Made by a program: the position numbers and the translations under genes
Notes under the pieces: generated by a model
Told to the model about the DNA's origin: nothing
What the model saw: only the letters and a program-made list of their open reading frames with translations
Databases searched by the model: none
Shown here: positions 37,297-45,730 of the stretch, piece after piece
Numbering within the stretch: the stretch's first letter is position 1
How the letters are laid out: each line of letters opens with the position of its first letter
Origin: Methylosinus sporium
Lineage (GTDB): Bacteria; Pseudomonadota; Alphaproteobacteria; Rhizobiales; Beijerinckiaceae
Assembly: GCF_003113265.1 (NCBI RefSeq)
Contig: NZ_PUIV01000013.1
Coordinates: 23,425-87,424 of the forward strand
Length of the DNA stretch: 64,000 nucleotides
Reading direction: 5' to 3'

Positions 37297-38331
37297 ATGT
37301 TGTTCAACATAGAAGCCGACCGTGGCGACCAGATCGTCGGCTATGTCGTTCCGGATGATTATTCTATCTCGCCGACGCTTCGCATCATTCAGGGCGGCGC
37401 CGAGATCGCGGAACTGCTCTGCCGCGAGGCGCGCCCGTCTCTGGTGGCGGCCGGCCGGCACGCGACGGGTCTTTGCGGCTTCACCGTCGACAGCTCGATC
37501 GTCCCCGATCTCGTGTCGAATCAGAGCCTCGAGATTCGCGAGGCCGAATCCGGCATCTTGATCTACCGGCGGCGCAACGGCTCGGAGGTCACGCATCGGC
37601 GGGTCTTTCGGCTGGAGACGCATCTCTTCCCGCTGTGGCGGCTGGACGAGAAGGTGGAGCACAAGTTTCAGTTCTTCCACAAAGGCGTGGAGCGGCACGG
37701 ACGCGAGACCGCGCAGCAAGTCTTCATGCTCGAGAACGTCTCCTCGCTCTATGTGAGCGGCCGGCTGACTTTCGCCGGCTATTCCAATCATATTCACGAC
37801 AAGTTCAAGACCATCGTCTTGCTGCACGACCCCTATCTCGAGCTCGCCGAGCGTCTGCTGACCTTGAAGCATGTCTCGCGGTTCGGCGACGAATTGCTCG
37901 GGGCGAGAGACATGATCTCCTATCAGCGGGCGATCGAATTCGCGCAGCAGATCGAGCCCGACGGCAGCGGGCTGCGCCGCGCCTTCGACGCGATGCCGCG
38001 CGACGTCATCGGCGTCTTCGCCAATCCGCTGACGCGGCAGCTCTCCTCCGACTCGCTGGAAGAGCCGCCGCCCAAAAACGGCGTCGCCAAGGCGCTCGCC
38101 GCGCTCGCGAGCTTTTCGGTTGTGGGGCTGCGCGACAGCCAGGACCGTTTTCTCGAGGAGGTGGAAGCCCTGCTGGACATAGAACCGGCGACGCTGCCGA
38201 CGCTTCCCCATTTCGCCGCCGTCGGCGACTTGGCGCGGGAGCTGCGCCGTCTGCCGGAAGTCGAGCTGCTGCTCGAGCAGGACCTCGAAATCTACCACAC
38301 CGCCAAGACGGCGATCGAGGAGGCCATTTGA
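37297..38331 (+). CDS. Unknown protein upstream of the capsule export gene
   Basis: 344 residues, no signal peptide or membrane helix. An N-terminal beta-rich part (about 1-95, GYVVPDDYSISPTLRII, HATGLCGFTVDSSIV) is followed by an alpha/beta part containing HHR-type and aromatic patches (FRLETHLFPLWRLDEK, FQFFHKGVERHGRETAQQVF). I do not recognise a family. ATG 37297 is chosen because the upstream in-frame sequence to 37156 is low-complexity. It ends 76 bases before the KpsE-like gene, so they probably form one operon concerned with surface polysaccharide. Confidence 0.65.
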   Translation: MLFNIEADRGDQIVGYVVPDDYSISPTLRIIQGGAEIAELLCREARPSLVAAGRHATGLCGFTVDSSIVPDLVSNQSLEIREAESGILIYRRRNGSEVTHRRVFRLETHLFPLWRLDEKVEHKFQFFHKGVERHGRETAQQVFMLENVSSLYVSGRLTFAGYSNHIHDKFKTIVLLHDPYLELAERLLTLKHVSRFGDELLGARDMISYQRAIEFAQQIEPDGSGLRRAFDAMPRDVIGVFANPLTRQLSSDSLEEPPPKNGVAKALAALASFSVVGLRDSQDRFLEEVEALLDIEPATLPTLPHFAAVGDLARELRRLPEVELLLEQDLEIYHTAKTAIEEAI

Positions 38332-38407
38332 CGAAAAATCGACAGGCTGCGGCAACTCCGGCGCGCCTCTGCGGACCGCCTTCGCCGCGAATTCCCGGCC
38401 AGCGCCG

Positions 38408-39697
38408 ATGATCGAAACCAAGCCGCCGCTCGAGGAGGACCGCCTTCGCCTGCGCGCCGAGGAGAGATCCTCGCGCTCGCTGGTTCCGGCCGCATGGCTG
38501 CGGCCGCTCGCCAATGCGCCAGAGGCCGCGCGTCAGCTCGCGGGCCGTGTCGAGCGGATCGCGACCGAGGCCAATCGCGCGCTGGAGAGCCGCACGCGCA
38601 TTCCGCCGCTCTGGCTGAGCTTCATCGCCTTCGTGATCGTCCCTTCCTTCGCGGGGGCGGTCTACTTCGCCTTTTTCGCCGCCGAACAATTCATGGTCGA
38701 GACCCGTTTTGCGGTGCGCGCCATAGAAATGGAGGCGATGGCGACGCCCAAGGGGGAATCGGCCGCCTTCACCTTCACCCCCTCCGGCCAGAACGCCTAT
38801 ATCGTGACGAGCTATATCCGCAGCAGGGCGATCGTCACGGATGTGTCGTCCAAGCTCGATCTGCGCGCGATCTATCGCCGGCCGGAAGCCGATTTCTGGG
38901 CGCGCCTGCGCCGCGACGCCACGATCGACGCGCTGACCGACTATTGGCAATCCATGGTCGAGACCACGGTCGACGCCAATTCCAGCCTCGTCACCGTCAA
39001 GGTCCGCGCCTTCCGCAAGGGCGACGCGCTCGCGCTCGCTTCGGCGATCGTCGCGGCGAGTGAATCGCTGGTCAATCGCATCTCCGAACGCGCGCGGCGG
39101 GACGCCACCGCAATGGCGGAAAAGGATGTGCGCCGCGCTTTCGAATCGGTTCAGGCGGCGCTGGCCGATCTGCACAAGTTCCGCGACGAGTTCGGCGTGA
39201 TCGATCCGAGCCTGACAGGCGGCGAGATCGTCGCGCTGCTGGCGCCGCTGGTCGCGCAGAAGATCAAGCTCGAAGGCGAGCTGTTCGTCGCCGGCCATGA
39301 ATTGTCGGCGGACGCGCCGACGGTGCGCGTCCTGCGCGAGCAGCTCGAATCGGCCGAAAAGCAGATCAAGGAGCTGAAGGGGCGCCTGACCTCCAGCGAC
39401 GGGAAGAGCCCGTCGAGCTCTACAATGTCCGGGATTCTGGCGAAATTCGAGGAGCTCGAAGTTCGCAAGGCGCTCGCCGAACGCTTCTACGCGCTCTCCA
39501 AGGCCGATCACGACCGCGCGCTGTTGCGCGCCAACCGGCAGAGCATCTATCTCACCGTCTTCGTCCCGCCCGCGGAGCCGGAGATCGCGCGCTATCCGCA
39601 CCGGGTGACCTATCCGGTGCTGATCTTTCTCGCCTTCGCCGTCGTGTGGAGCATTTTCGTCCTGCTTCTCGCGACGATCGAGGACCACCGGCTCTGA
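38408..39697 (+). CDS. Capsule polysaccharide export inner-membrane protein, KpsE/BexC family
   Basis: 429 residues with one transmembrane helix near residues 69-92 and another near 401-425, bracketing a long periplasmic coiled coil (about 210-380: VRRAFESVQAALADLHKFRD, LESAEKQIKELKGRL). The Wzz-like FFAAEQFMVETRFAVRAIE region after TM1 and the Pro-rich VPPAEPEIARYPHR before TM2 are typical of polysaccharide co-polymerase proteins coupled to ABC exporters. The ABC transporter genes are not in the window. Confidence 0.88.
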   Translation: MIETKPPLEEDRLRLRAEERSSRSLVPAAWLRPLANAPEAARQLAGRVERIATEANRALESRTRIPPLWLSFIAFVIVPSFAGAVYFAFFAAEQFMVETRFAVRAIEMEAMATPKGESAAFTFTPSGQNAYIVTSYIRSRAIVTDVSSKLDLRAIYRRPEADFWARLRRDATIDALTDYWQSMVETTVDANSSLVTVKVRAFRKGDALALASAIVAASESLVNRISERARRDATAMAEKDVRRAFESVQAALADLHKFRDEFGVIDPSLTGGEIVALLAPLVAQKIKLEGELFVAGHELSADAPTVRVLREQLESAEKQIKELKGRLTSSDGKSPSSSTMSGILAKFEELEVRKALAERFYALSKADHDRALLRANRQSIYLTVFVPPAEPEIARYPHRVTYPVLIFLAFAVVWSIFVLLLATIEDHRL

Positions 39698-39861
39698 GCG
39701 GAAGGCCCGGCGACGCCGCGGCGGCCAGCGCCACAAAAGGCTTTACCCGGCGGCGGATTCGCAGGAATCTCGCCCCTCGCTTCGACGCGTTTTCGACGCC
39801 GAACCAGCGTCCGCTGCGGCCGGAAACGCTCTCGACGCACGAAAGGAGAGGTCGGCGATCG

Positions 39862-40419
39862 ATGGCGACGATGGACGGCGATTTCTGGGTCTTCGGCTAT
39901 GGTTCGCTGATGTGGCGGCCGGGTTTCGAATTTCTCGAGAGCGGCCTCGCCTGGGTGCATGGCTATCACCGCTCGCTCTGCGTCTTCTCCCATGTCCATC
40001 GCGGAACGCGAGAGCGTCCCGGCCTCGTGCTCGGCCTCGACTATGGCGGCTCCTGTCTCGGCGTCGCCTTTCGCGTCCGCGGCGCGGCGCGCGAGGAGAC
40101 GATCGCCTATCTTCGCGCCCGCGAATTGGTGACCTCGGTCTATGTCGAGCGCAATGTGGGGCTACGCTTCGCCGAGGGCGGCTCGGCCCGCGCGCTCGCT
40201 TTCATCGTCGACCGCGCCCATGAGCAATATGCCGGACGCCTGTCGATCGACGAGATGACCCGGCTCGTCGAAGGCGGCGTCGGCGCCTCGGGCGACAATC
40301 CCTCCTACGTCCGCAACACGCACGCGCATCTCCAGCAGCTCGACATTCACGATCCGTCCCTCGCCGAAATCGTGCGCCGGCTCGCCGCGCGCGAGGCGCC
40401 GCTCGCCGAGACCGCCTGA
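39862..40419 (+). CDS. Gamma-glutamylcyclotransferase (ChaC type)
   Basis: 185 residues opening MATMDGDFWVFGYGSLMWRP; the YGSL loop and later Glu in GDNPSYVRNTHAHL mark the ChaC family, which cleaves glutathione to 5-oxoproline and Cys-Gly. GAAAGGAGAGG lies upstream of ATG 39862. The frame extends to 39646 as a shadow of the KpsE gene. Cytosolic; converges with the SOS-type gene with a four-base gap. Confidence 0.92.
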   Translation: MATMDGDFWVFGYGSLMWRPGFEFLESGLAWVHGYHRSLCVFSHVHRGTRERPGLVLGLDYGGSCLGVAFRVRGAAREETIAYLRARELVTSVYVERNVGLRFAEGGSARALAFIVDRAHEQYAGRLSIDEMTRLVEGGVGASGDNPSYVRNTHAHLQQLDIHDPSLAEIVRRLAAREAPLAETA

Positions 40420-40423
40420 CGCC

Positions 40424-40837
40424 TCAGTTCAGCAAGGCGCGCGCGAGGTGGCGCGCGACCTCTCCCGGCAGCGCGCAAAAGCGCACATGCCATTCGTTCA
40501 CGCCGAGCGCGCCCGCGGCGACGCGCGCGAGCCGACCGCTCTTCGTGTCGAAATCCTCGCTGACGAGCACGCAGACCGGCCGGCGTTCCGCCCCCTCCCG
40601 CGCGACCCCGATGACGACGGCGCGCGCGAATCCCGCCACCAGCGCCTCCTCCTCGGCCGAAAATATCGTGCACACATAGCTTTCGTCGCGGCCGGCGCGC
40701 CAGGAATAGAAGCGCTCGCGCAGCGGCGTCGAATGCAGCGCGGCCAATCCCCGCCCGCGAATGGGCGACGCCTCCGCCCTCCCCGGCTTCGCCTCTCGGC
40801 GCTCGACCCGATCGACGACGAAATCGACGACGAACAT
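40424..40837 (-). CDS. Unknown 137-residue protein behind a LexA-type promoter
   Basis: Begins MFVVDFVVDRVERREAKPG; no signal peptide or membrane segment; mixed alpha/beta composition with three cysteines (Cys56, Cys89, Cys121). The FYSWRAGRDESYVCTIFS stretch and EEALVAGFARAVVIGVAREG give it a recognisable core, but I cannot assign a family. AGGTGAGG lies five bases before the ATG. Upstream, three GAAC half-sites with exact 7-base gaps (see 40863-40888) place it under probable LexA control. It sits alone between glyQ and chaC. Likely an SOS gene; role unknown. Confidence 0.75.
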   Translation of the reverse strand: MFVVDFVVDRVERREAKPGRAEASPIRGRGLAALHSTPLRERFYSWRAGRDESYVCTIFSAEEEALVAGFARAVVIGVAREGAERRPVCVLVSEDFDTKSGRLARVAAGALGVNEWHVRFCALPGEVARHLARALLN

Positions 40838-40862
40838 GACGACCTCACCTAATCAAGAACTG

Positions 40863-40888
40863 GAACAAAATTAGAACATAAAAAGAAC
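40863..40888 (-). promoter_or_regulatory. Triple LexA half-site array (alphaproteobacterial type)
   Basis: On the plus strand GAAC occurs at 40863-40866, 40874-40877 and 40885-40888, each separated by exactly 7 bases, which gives two overlapping GAAC-N7-GAAC boxes (GTTC-N7-GTTC in the gene's sense). A fourth GAAC is at 40857. This direct repeat is the known LexA site of Alphaproteobacteria. It overlaps the promoter described at 40870-40897. Confidence 0.8.
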
Positions 40889-40897
40889 TTTTGTCAA
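40870..40897 (-). promoter_or_regulatory. Sigma70-type promoter of the SOS-type gene
   Basis: In the sense of the gene, TTGACA (40897-40892) and TCTAAT (40875-40870) are separated by 16 bases, a consensus -35 and a good -10. The LexA half-sites lie between and over these boxes, as expected for repression by steric block. Confidence 0.7.
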
Positions 40898-40917
40898 ACT
40901 CTCCAAGCGCGCGCGAT

Positions 40918-41850
40918 CTACGCCGCTGCGGAGCCTCCCTCGGTGCGCAGCCAGGCGGCGCCGCAGGCGCGCGCCAATTCGCGCACGCGCAGAATATAGC
41001 TCTGCCGCTCGGTGACGGAGATCACGCCGCGCGCATCCAGAAGATTGAAGGCGTGGCTGGCCTTTATGCATTGGTCATAGGCCGGCAGCGCCATCAGATG
41101 GCGCTCGCCCTCGCCTCTGTCGCCGAAGGCGAGCAGCTTGCGGCATTCGGACTCGGCGGCGCGGAAATCGGAGAACAGCTTCTCCGTGTCGGCGGCCTCG
41201 AAATTATGCCGCGAATATTCCTGCTCGGCCTGCAGGAACACATCGGCATAAGTGACCTTGTCCTCTTCGCCGCCGTTGAAATTGAGCTCCATGATCGAAT
41301 CGACGCCCTGCAGATAGCAGGCGAGCCGCTCGAGCCCATAGGTCAGCTCGCCGGCGACGGGCGCGCAATCGAAGCCCGCCACCTGCTGAAAATAGGTGAA
41401 TTGCGAGATTTCCATGCCATCGCACCAGCATTCCCAGCCCAACCCCCAGGCGCCGAGAGTGGGGCTCTCCCAATCATCCTCGACGAAGCGAATGTCGTGC
41501 AGCCTGGTGTCGACGCCGATCGCCTCCAGCGAGGCGAGATAGAGCGATTGCAAATCCGGCGGCGAGGGCTTCAAAATCACCTGATATTGATAGAAGTGCT
41601 GGAGCCGATTGGGGTTCTCGCCATAGCGCCCGTCCTTGGGACGCCGGCTCGGCTGCACATAGGCGGCCTTCCAAGGCTTGGGGCCGAGCGCCCGCAGCGT
41701 GGTGGCGGGGTGAAACGTGCCCGCGCCCATCTCCATATCGTAGGGCTGCAAAATGACGCAGCCCTGCGCCGCCCAGAAATTTTGCAGGGTCAGAATGAGC
41801 CCCTGGAACGAGCGGGTGGGAGAAAGTCGGTCTGGCGCGGTCATTTGCAT
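40918..41850 (-). CDS. glyQ: Glycyl-tRNA synthetase alpha subunit
   Basis: 310 residues: [36 protein letters not shown], then [28 protein letters not shown], are diagnostic of the class II GlyRS alpha chain, which with the beta chain charges tRNA-Gly. GAGGA lies five bases before ATG 41850. The usual partner gene glyS is not adjacent: the next gene on this strand is the small SOS-type gene. No Fe-S or membrane features. Confidence 0.97.
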   Translation of the reverse strand: MQMTAPDRLSPTRSFQGLILTLQNFWAAQGCVILQPYDMEMGAGTFHPATTLRALGPKPWKAAYVQPSRRPKDGRYGENPNRLQHFYQYQVILKPSPPDLQSLYLASLEAIGVDTRLHDIRFVEDDWESPTLGAWGLGWECWCDGMEISQFTYFQQVAGFDCAPVAGELTYGLERLACYLQGVDSIMELNFNGGEEDKVTYADVFLQAEQEYSRHNFEAADTEKLFSDFRAAESECRKLLAFGDRGEGERHLMALPAYDQCIKASHAFNLLDARGVISVTERQSYILRVRELARACGAAWLRTEGGSAAA

Positions 41851-41994
41851 CGATCCTCATGCTGCGGCCGGCAGGCTAGTCGCCGCGCGCGCGCCGGTCA
41901 ACGCGGCGAGGCGCCCGCAAAAAAGCCGCGCGCCCCCCGACGTCCCACGCTATTGTCCCGCCGCCGGCGAACATGAAGGAGTGCAGGGGCTGGA

Positions 41995-42366
41995 ATGAGG
42001 GGGCGAGACATCGTCTTGGCGATCGGCGGGGCGGCGACGGCAATTTGGATCGAAGGGGCGAGGCCTGCGCAGGCGCACGCCGTCCTCTCGGAATCGACGC
42101 CGCGGGAGGCGCAGACCATCTCCGGCCCCGATCTAGAGGTGGCGCTGCGCTTCAACTGCCGCATCGATGCGCGCCGCTCGCGGCTGCTCTTGATCACGCC
42201 GGACATGCACGGGGCCGTGCTTCCGCTGCTGGAGGCGGAGGCCGCGGACGAAATGCGCGCCGCGCTCCGCGACTTGCGCCCGGGAGCCTATCGGCTGCAT
42301 TGGCAGGTGCTGAGCGTCGACGGGCACATCACCCGCGGCGACGTCTCCTTTCGCGTCGGCCGTTGA
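41995..42366 (+). CDS. copC: Copper resistance protein CopC
   Basis: 123-residue periplasmic copper-binding protein. After a signal peptide the mature chain would begin HAVLSESTPRE, whose first histidine binds Cu(II); the later LSVDGHITRGDVSFRV holds the second His and Asp ligand region. Compact beta sandwich. CopC is the donor for CopD, whose gene starts three bases later. Confidence 0.93.
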   Translation: MRGRDIVLAIGGAATAIWIEGARPAQAHAVLSESTPREAQTISGPDLEVALRFNCRIDARRSRLLLITPDMHGAVLPLLEAEAADEMRAALRDLRPGAYRLHWQVLSVDGHITRGDVSFRVGR

Positions 42367-42369
42367 GCC

Positions 42370-44016
42370 ATGCAGCAATTCATCGAAATCTACGGCTTTC
42401 TGAGCGTCATATTGCGCGGCTCCATTTCAGGAGCGCTGTCGCTCGCCGTCGGCGGCGTCGCATTTCTTCTGCTCGTCGGCCGCCCGCTGGCTCCGCGGCT
42501 CGGCGCGGCGGCGGAGCCGATCGCCGCGCGCACCCGCGCCATCGTCTTCTGGAGCGCGATCGCGCTCGCTCTCCTCGTCGCCCTCGACGCCGCCACGCTC
42601 GCCACAATGCTGGTCGGCGCGCTGGAACTCTCATTCGCCGATGCGCTGACCGCCGATGCGGTGAAGTCCGACGCCCTCGCGGCCGCGCCCGCCCTCGCGC
42701 TCGCTTTCGCCATTCGCGGGCCGGCGATTGCGCCCCTGCCCCTCGCCATCTTTGCCGCCGCGCTCGTTTGCGCGCGGCTCGGCGCCACTCATGCGGTAAG
42801 CCGGCTCGACAATCCGCCCGGCCTCGTCGCCGCGGAACTCGCGCATCTGACCGGCGTCGCTCTGTGGATCGGCGGCATTCCCTATTTTCTCATGGCGCTC
42901 GCCCGCGCTCCGGAGGGCGCGGCGCAGCGCGCCATCGGCCTGCGCTTCTCGCATCTCTCCATCGTCGCCGTGACGATGATCGCCGCCGGCGGCGTCGCAA
43001 TGTCGGCCGTCTATATCGGCGCGGTCGAAAATTTCTATGGCGCCGCCTATGGCGTCATGGTCGGCGCCAAGGCCATTCTCTTCACCGGCCTGCTGTCGCT
43101 CGGCGCGCTCAATTTCTTCGCCGTCCGCCGCCAGCCGACCGATCCGCGCGCCTTCGCGCGGCTGCGCCGTTTCGCGGAAGTGGAGATCGGAATCGGCTGG
43201 ACGATCGTTTTCGCCGCCGCATCGCTCTCCTCGCTGCCGCCGGCCGTCGATCTCGCGCGCGACCGGGTGAGCCTCGCCGAGATCGTCGAGCGGCTGACGC
43301 CGCAATGGCCGCCGCGGCTCGACAGCCCGGACCATTCCACCCTTTCCGTTTCGCTGCCGCCGATCCAGACCGCGCGCGCCGACGATGTCGCGCCCGCGGA
43401 GGCGAGCGACGCCGTCACGGCCTCCATAACGGCGCAGCGCAACGCCGAGGACATCGCCTGGTCGGAATATAATCACCACATCGCCGGCCTGTTCGTCGCG
43501 GCCATGGGGCTGCTGGCGCTGCTGGAGCATTGGCGGCGCCTGTCGCCTGTCGCGCGCCACTGGCCCATGCTGATGCTCGGCCTCGCCGGCTTCCTCTTTT
43601 TGCGCGCGGACGAAGCCGTCTGGCCGCTCGGCCAGCTCGGCCTCATCGAGAGCCTGCGCGACCCCGAGATCGCGCAGCATCGCATTTTCCTCGCGCTCAT
43701 CATCGGCTTTGGAATCTTCGAATGGCGGGTGCGGACGCAGCGAGTGAAGGCGCAATGGGCGCCCCTCGCCTTCCCGCTCATCACCGGCGTCGGCGGCGCG
43801 CTGCTGCTGGCCCATTCGCACGGTCTCTCGAATATCCGCGAGGAATTTCTGATCGAGGTCACACATACGCCGCTGGCGCTGGTCGGCCTCCTCGCCTCCT
43901 CCGCCCGCTGGCTGGAGATTCGCCTCGACGGCCCGGGCGCGCGCATCGCCGGAATCGTCTGGCCGATCGCCTTCACTTTTGCGGGGCTGATGCTGCTCGC
44001 CTATCGGGAGGCGTGA
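42370..44016 (+). CDS. copD: Copper resistance protein CopD
   Basis: 548-residue polytopic membrane protein with about twelve hydrophobic helices. The family core is visible: ELAHLTGVALWIGGIPYFLMAL, MVGAKAILFTGLLSLGALNFFAVRR, and a second half with NHHIAGLFVAAMGLLALLEH and LAHSHGLSNIREEFLIEVTHTPLAL, where histidines may bind copper. The second half is longer than in simple CopD proteins. Known role: copper movement across the inner membrane with CopC. Three-base gap to copC, so an operon. Confidence 0.9.
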   Translation: MQQFIEIYGFLSVILRGSISGALSLAVGGVAFLLLVGRPLAPRLGAAAEPIAARTRAIVFWSAIALALLVALDAATLATMLVGALELSFADALTADAVKSDALAAAPALALAFAIRGPAIAPLPLAIFAAALVCARLGATHAVSRLDNPPGLVAAELAHLTGVALWIGGIPYFLMALARAPEGAAQRAIGLRFSHLSIVAVTMIAAGGVAMSAVYIGAVENFYGAAYGVMVGAKAILFTGLLSLGALNFFAVRRQPTDPRAFARLRRFAEVEIGIGWTIVFAAASLSSLPPAVDLARDRVSLAEIVERLTPQWPPRLDSPDHSTLSVSLPPIQTARADDVAPAEASDAVTASITAQRNAEDIAWSEYNHHIAGLFVAAMGLLALLEHWRRLSPVARHWPMLMLGLAGFLFLRADEAVWPLGQLGLIESLRDPEIAQHRIFLALIIGFGIFEWRVRTQRVKAQWAPLAFPLITGVGGALLLAHSHGLSNIREEFLIEVTHTPLALVGLLASSARWLEIRLDGPGARIAGIVWPIAFTFAGLMLLAYREA

Positions 44017-44126
44017 TCGCATCGCTCATGCATAGCGTTCATGCGCTTATGAAAATTCTGCATTTCAGACGCTTCTAGCCCGCGCCTTAGAAATCCCGAC
44101 GGCGAAGAGCCCAATGGGAGGAACAT

Positions 44127-44708
44127 ATGACGATTCTCGCGGAAGTCTTGGCGGCGAACGACAAATATGCCGCCGATTTCGGAGACAAGGCGCAACTCGC
44201 TCTGCCGCCGGCGCGGCGTTTCGCGATACTGACCTGCATGGACGCGCGCCTCGACCCGGCCAAATACGCCGGCCTTTCGGAAGGCGACGCGCATGTGATC
44301 CGCAACGCCGGCGGGCGCGCTTCCGACGATGCGATCCGCTCGCTGATCATTTCGCACAAGCTGCTCGGCACGCTCGAATGGTTCGTGATCCACCATTCCG
44401 ATTGCGGCATGGAGCTGTTCTGCGACGAGGTGATGGCCGATCTGCTCGACGACAGCTTGGCGACGGCGGCCTTCGATGGAACGGCCTGGTCCAATCCGCA
44501 GCATGGCGGCGGCTGCACGGCGGGCCATTTCGTGAAATGGCTCACCATCGAGTCGCAGGAGGAGAGCGTCTACCAGGATGTGAAGCGCGTCCGCGAGCAT
44601 CCGCTGACGCCGAAGAATATTCCCATCTACGGCTTCATCTATGATGTGAAGAGCGGGAAGCTGATCGACGTCCCCAAGGCGACCGAGGCCGGCCGCGCCG
44701 CCGCCTGA
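44127..44708 (+). CDS. Beta-class carbonic anhydrase
   Basis: 193 residues. Zinc ligands Cys37 (in [10 protein letters not shown]), His90 and Cys93 (in HHSDCGM), with the Asp39-Arg41 pair, mark a beta carbonic anhydrase of the short clade. Interconverts CO2 and bicarbonate in the cytosol. GGGAGGAAC precedes the ATG. Stand-alone gene downstream of copCD on the same strand. Confidence 0.94.
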   Translation: MTILAEVLAANDKYAADFGDKAQLALPPARRFAILTCMDARLDPAKYAGLSEGDAHVIRNAGGRASDDAIRSLIISHKLLGTLEWFVIHHSDCGMELFCDEVMADLLDDSLATAAFDGTAWSNPQHGGGCTAGHFVKWLTIESQEESVYQDVKRVREHPLTPKNIPIYGFIYDVKSGKLIDVPKATEAGRAAA

Positions 44709-44787
44709 CGAGACGAAACGCATGACGATCGGCCGCTTCGCGCGCGCATCGCGCGCAGCGGTCGGCCGGAAAGCTATCGCCGAAAGA

Positions 44788-45645
44788 TCAGCCGATCTCG
44801 ATATCGAGGCCGAGGTCGAGCGTGCGCGCCGAATGGGTGAGCGCGCCGACGGAAATGAGATCGACGCCCGTCTCGGCTATTGTCGCGATCGTCTCCAGCG
44901 TAACGCCGCCGGAGGCTTCTACACGCATTTTGTCGCCGATCAGCGCCACCGCGGCGCGCAAAACATCCGGCGGCATATTGTCGAGCAGCACGATGTCGGC
45001 GCCTTCGGCGAGGACTTCGCGCAATTGCGCGAGCGTATCCACCTCTATCTCGATCTTCACAATATGGCCGGCGAAGGCCTTGGCCGCGCGCAGAGCGGGG
45101 CCGACGCCGCCGGCGACGGCGATGTGATTGTCCTTGATGAGAATCGCATCGTCGAGGCCGAAGCGGTGATTGGCGCCGCCGCCGCAGCGCACCGCATATT
45201 TTTCGAATGCGCGCAGCAGCGGCGTCGTCTTGCGCGTGTCGCAGACCTTCGCTTTCGTATGCACGATTTTCTCGGCGTAGCGCGCCGTGAGCGTGGCGAT
45301 TCCGCAGAGCCGGCCGAGGAAATTCAAGGCGACGCGCTCGGCCGAGAGAATGGCGCGCGCCGGCCCTTCGATCCGCGCGATGATCCCGCTTTCGCCGATA
45401 TGCGCGCCATCTTGCGTCGCGGGCGTGAACATCACGGAAGGATCGACGAGGCGAAAGGCCGTCGAGGCCACGGCGAGGCCCGCGACGACGCCCGCTCCGC
45501 GCGCGGCGATGACGGCGCGGGCGTTGGCGGTCTCTGGAATCGTCGCCTGAGTGGTGATGTCGCCGGCGCGGCCGAAATCCTCGGCGAGAGCGGCGCGCAC
45601 GACATCTTCGACATGAGGGGCGGGAAGGGTCCAGGGAGCTGTCAT
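44788..45645 (-). CDS. nadC: Nicotinate-nucleotide pyrophosphorylase (carboxylating)
   Basis: 285 residues; converts quinolinate and PRPP to nicotinate mononucleotide, the third step of de novo NAD synthesis. Motifs include [59 protein letters not shown] and [10 protein letters not shown]. Last gene of the nadA-DUF4202-nadB-nadC run; an 85-base gap with hairpins separates it from nadB, so its expression may be partly uncoupled. Confidence 0.97.
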   Translation of the reverse strand: MTAPWTLPAPHVEDVVRAALAEDFGRAGDITTQATIPETANARAVIAARGAGVVAGLAVASTAFRLVDPSVMFTPATQDGAHIGESGIIARIEGPARAILSAERVALNFLGRLCGIATLTARYAEKIVHTKAKVCDTRKTTPLLRAFEKYAVRCGGGANHRFGLDDAILIKDNHIAVAGGVGPALRAAKAFAGHIVKIEIEVDTLAQLREVLAEGADIVLLDNMPPDVLRAAVALIGDKMRVEASGGVTLETIATIAETGVDLISVGALTHSARTLDLGLDIEIG

Positions 45646-45663
45646 CGCGGCGTCCCCATAGAA

Positions 45664-45709
45664 GCGAGCCTGAAGGCTCGCGGTCCAGAGCGCGCGCCTT
45701 CAGGCTCGC
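45664..45709. repeat. Paired REP-like hairpins between nadB and nadC
   Basis: GCGAGCC-TGAA-GGCTCGC at 45664-45681 is a perfect hairpin, and a second, inverted copy of the same core (GCCTTCAGGCTCGC) lies at 45696-45709. Such paired GCGAGCC elements act as mobile REP-like sequences or transcript-processing and attenuation sites. The same hairpin arms occur within copA (12603-12620). Confidence 0.75.
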
Positions 45710-45730
45710 ATCGACGGCGCTGAGACCCGA

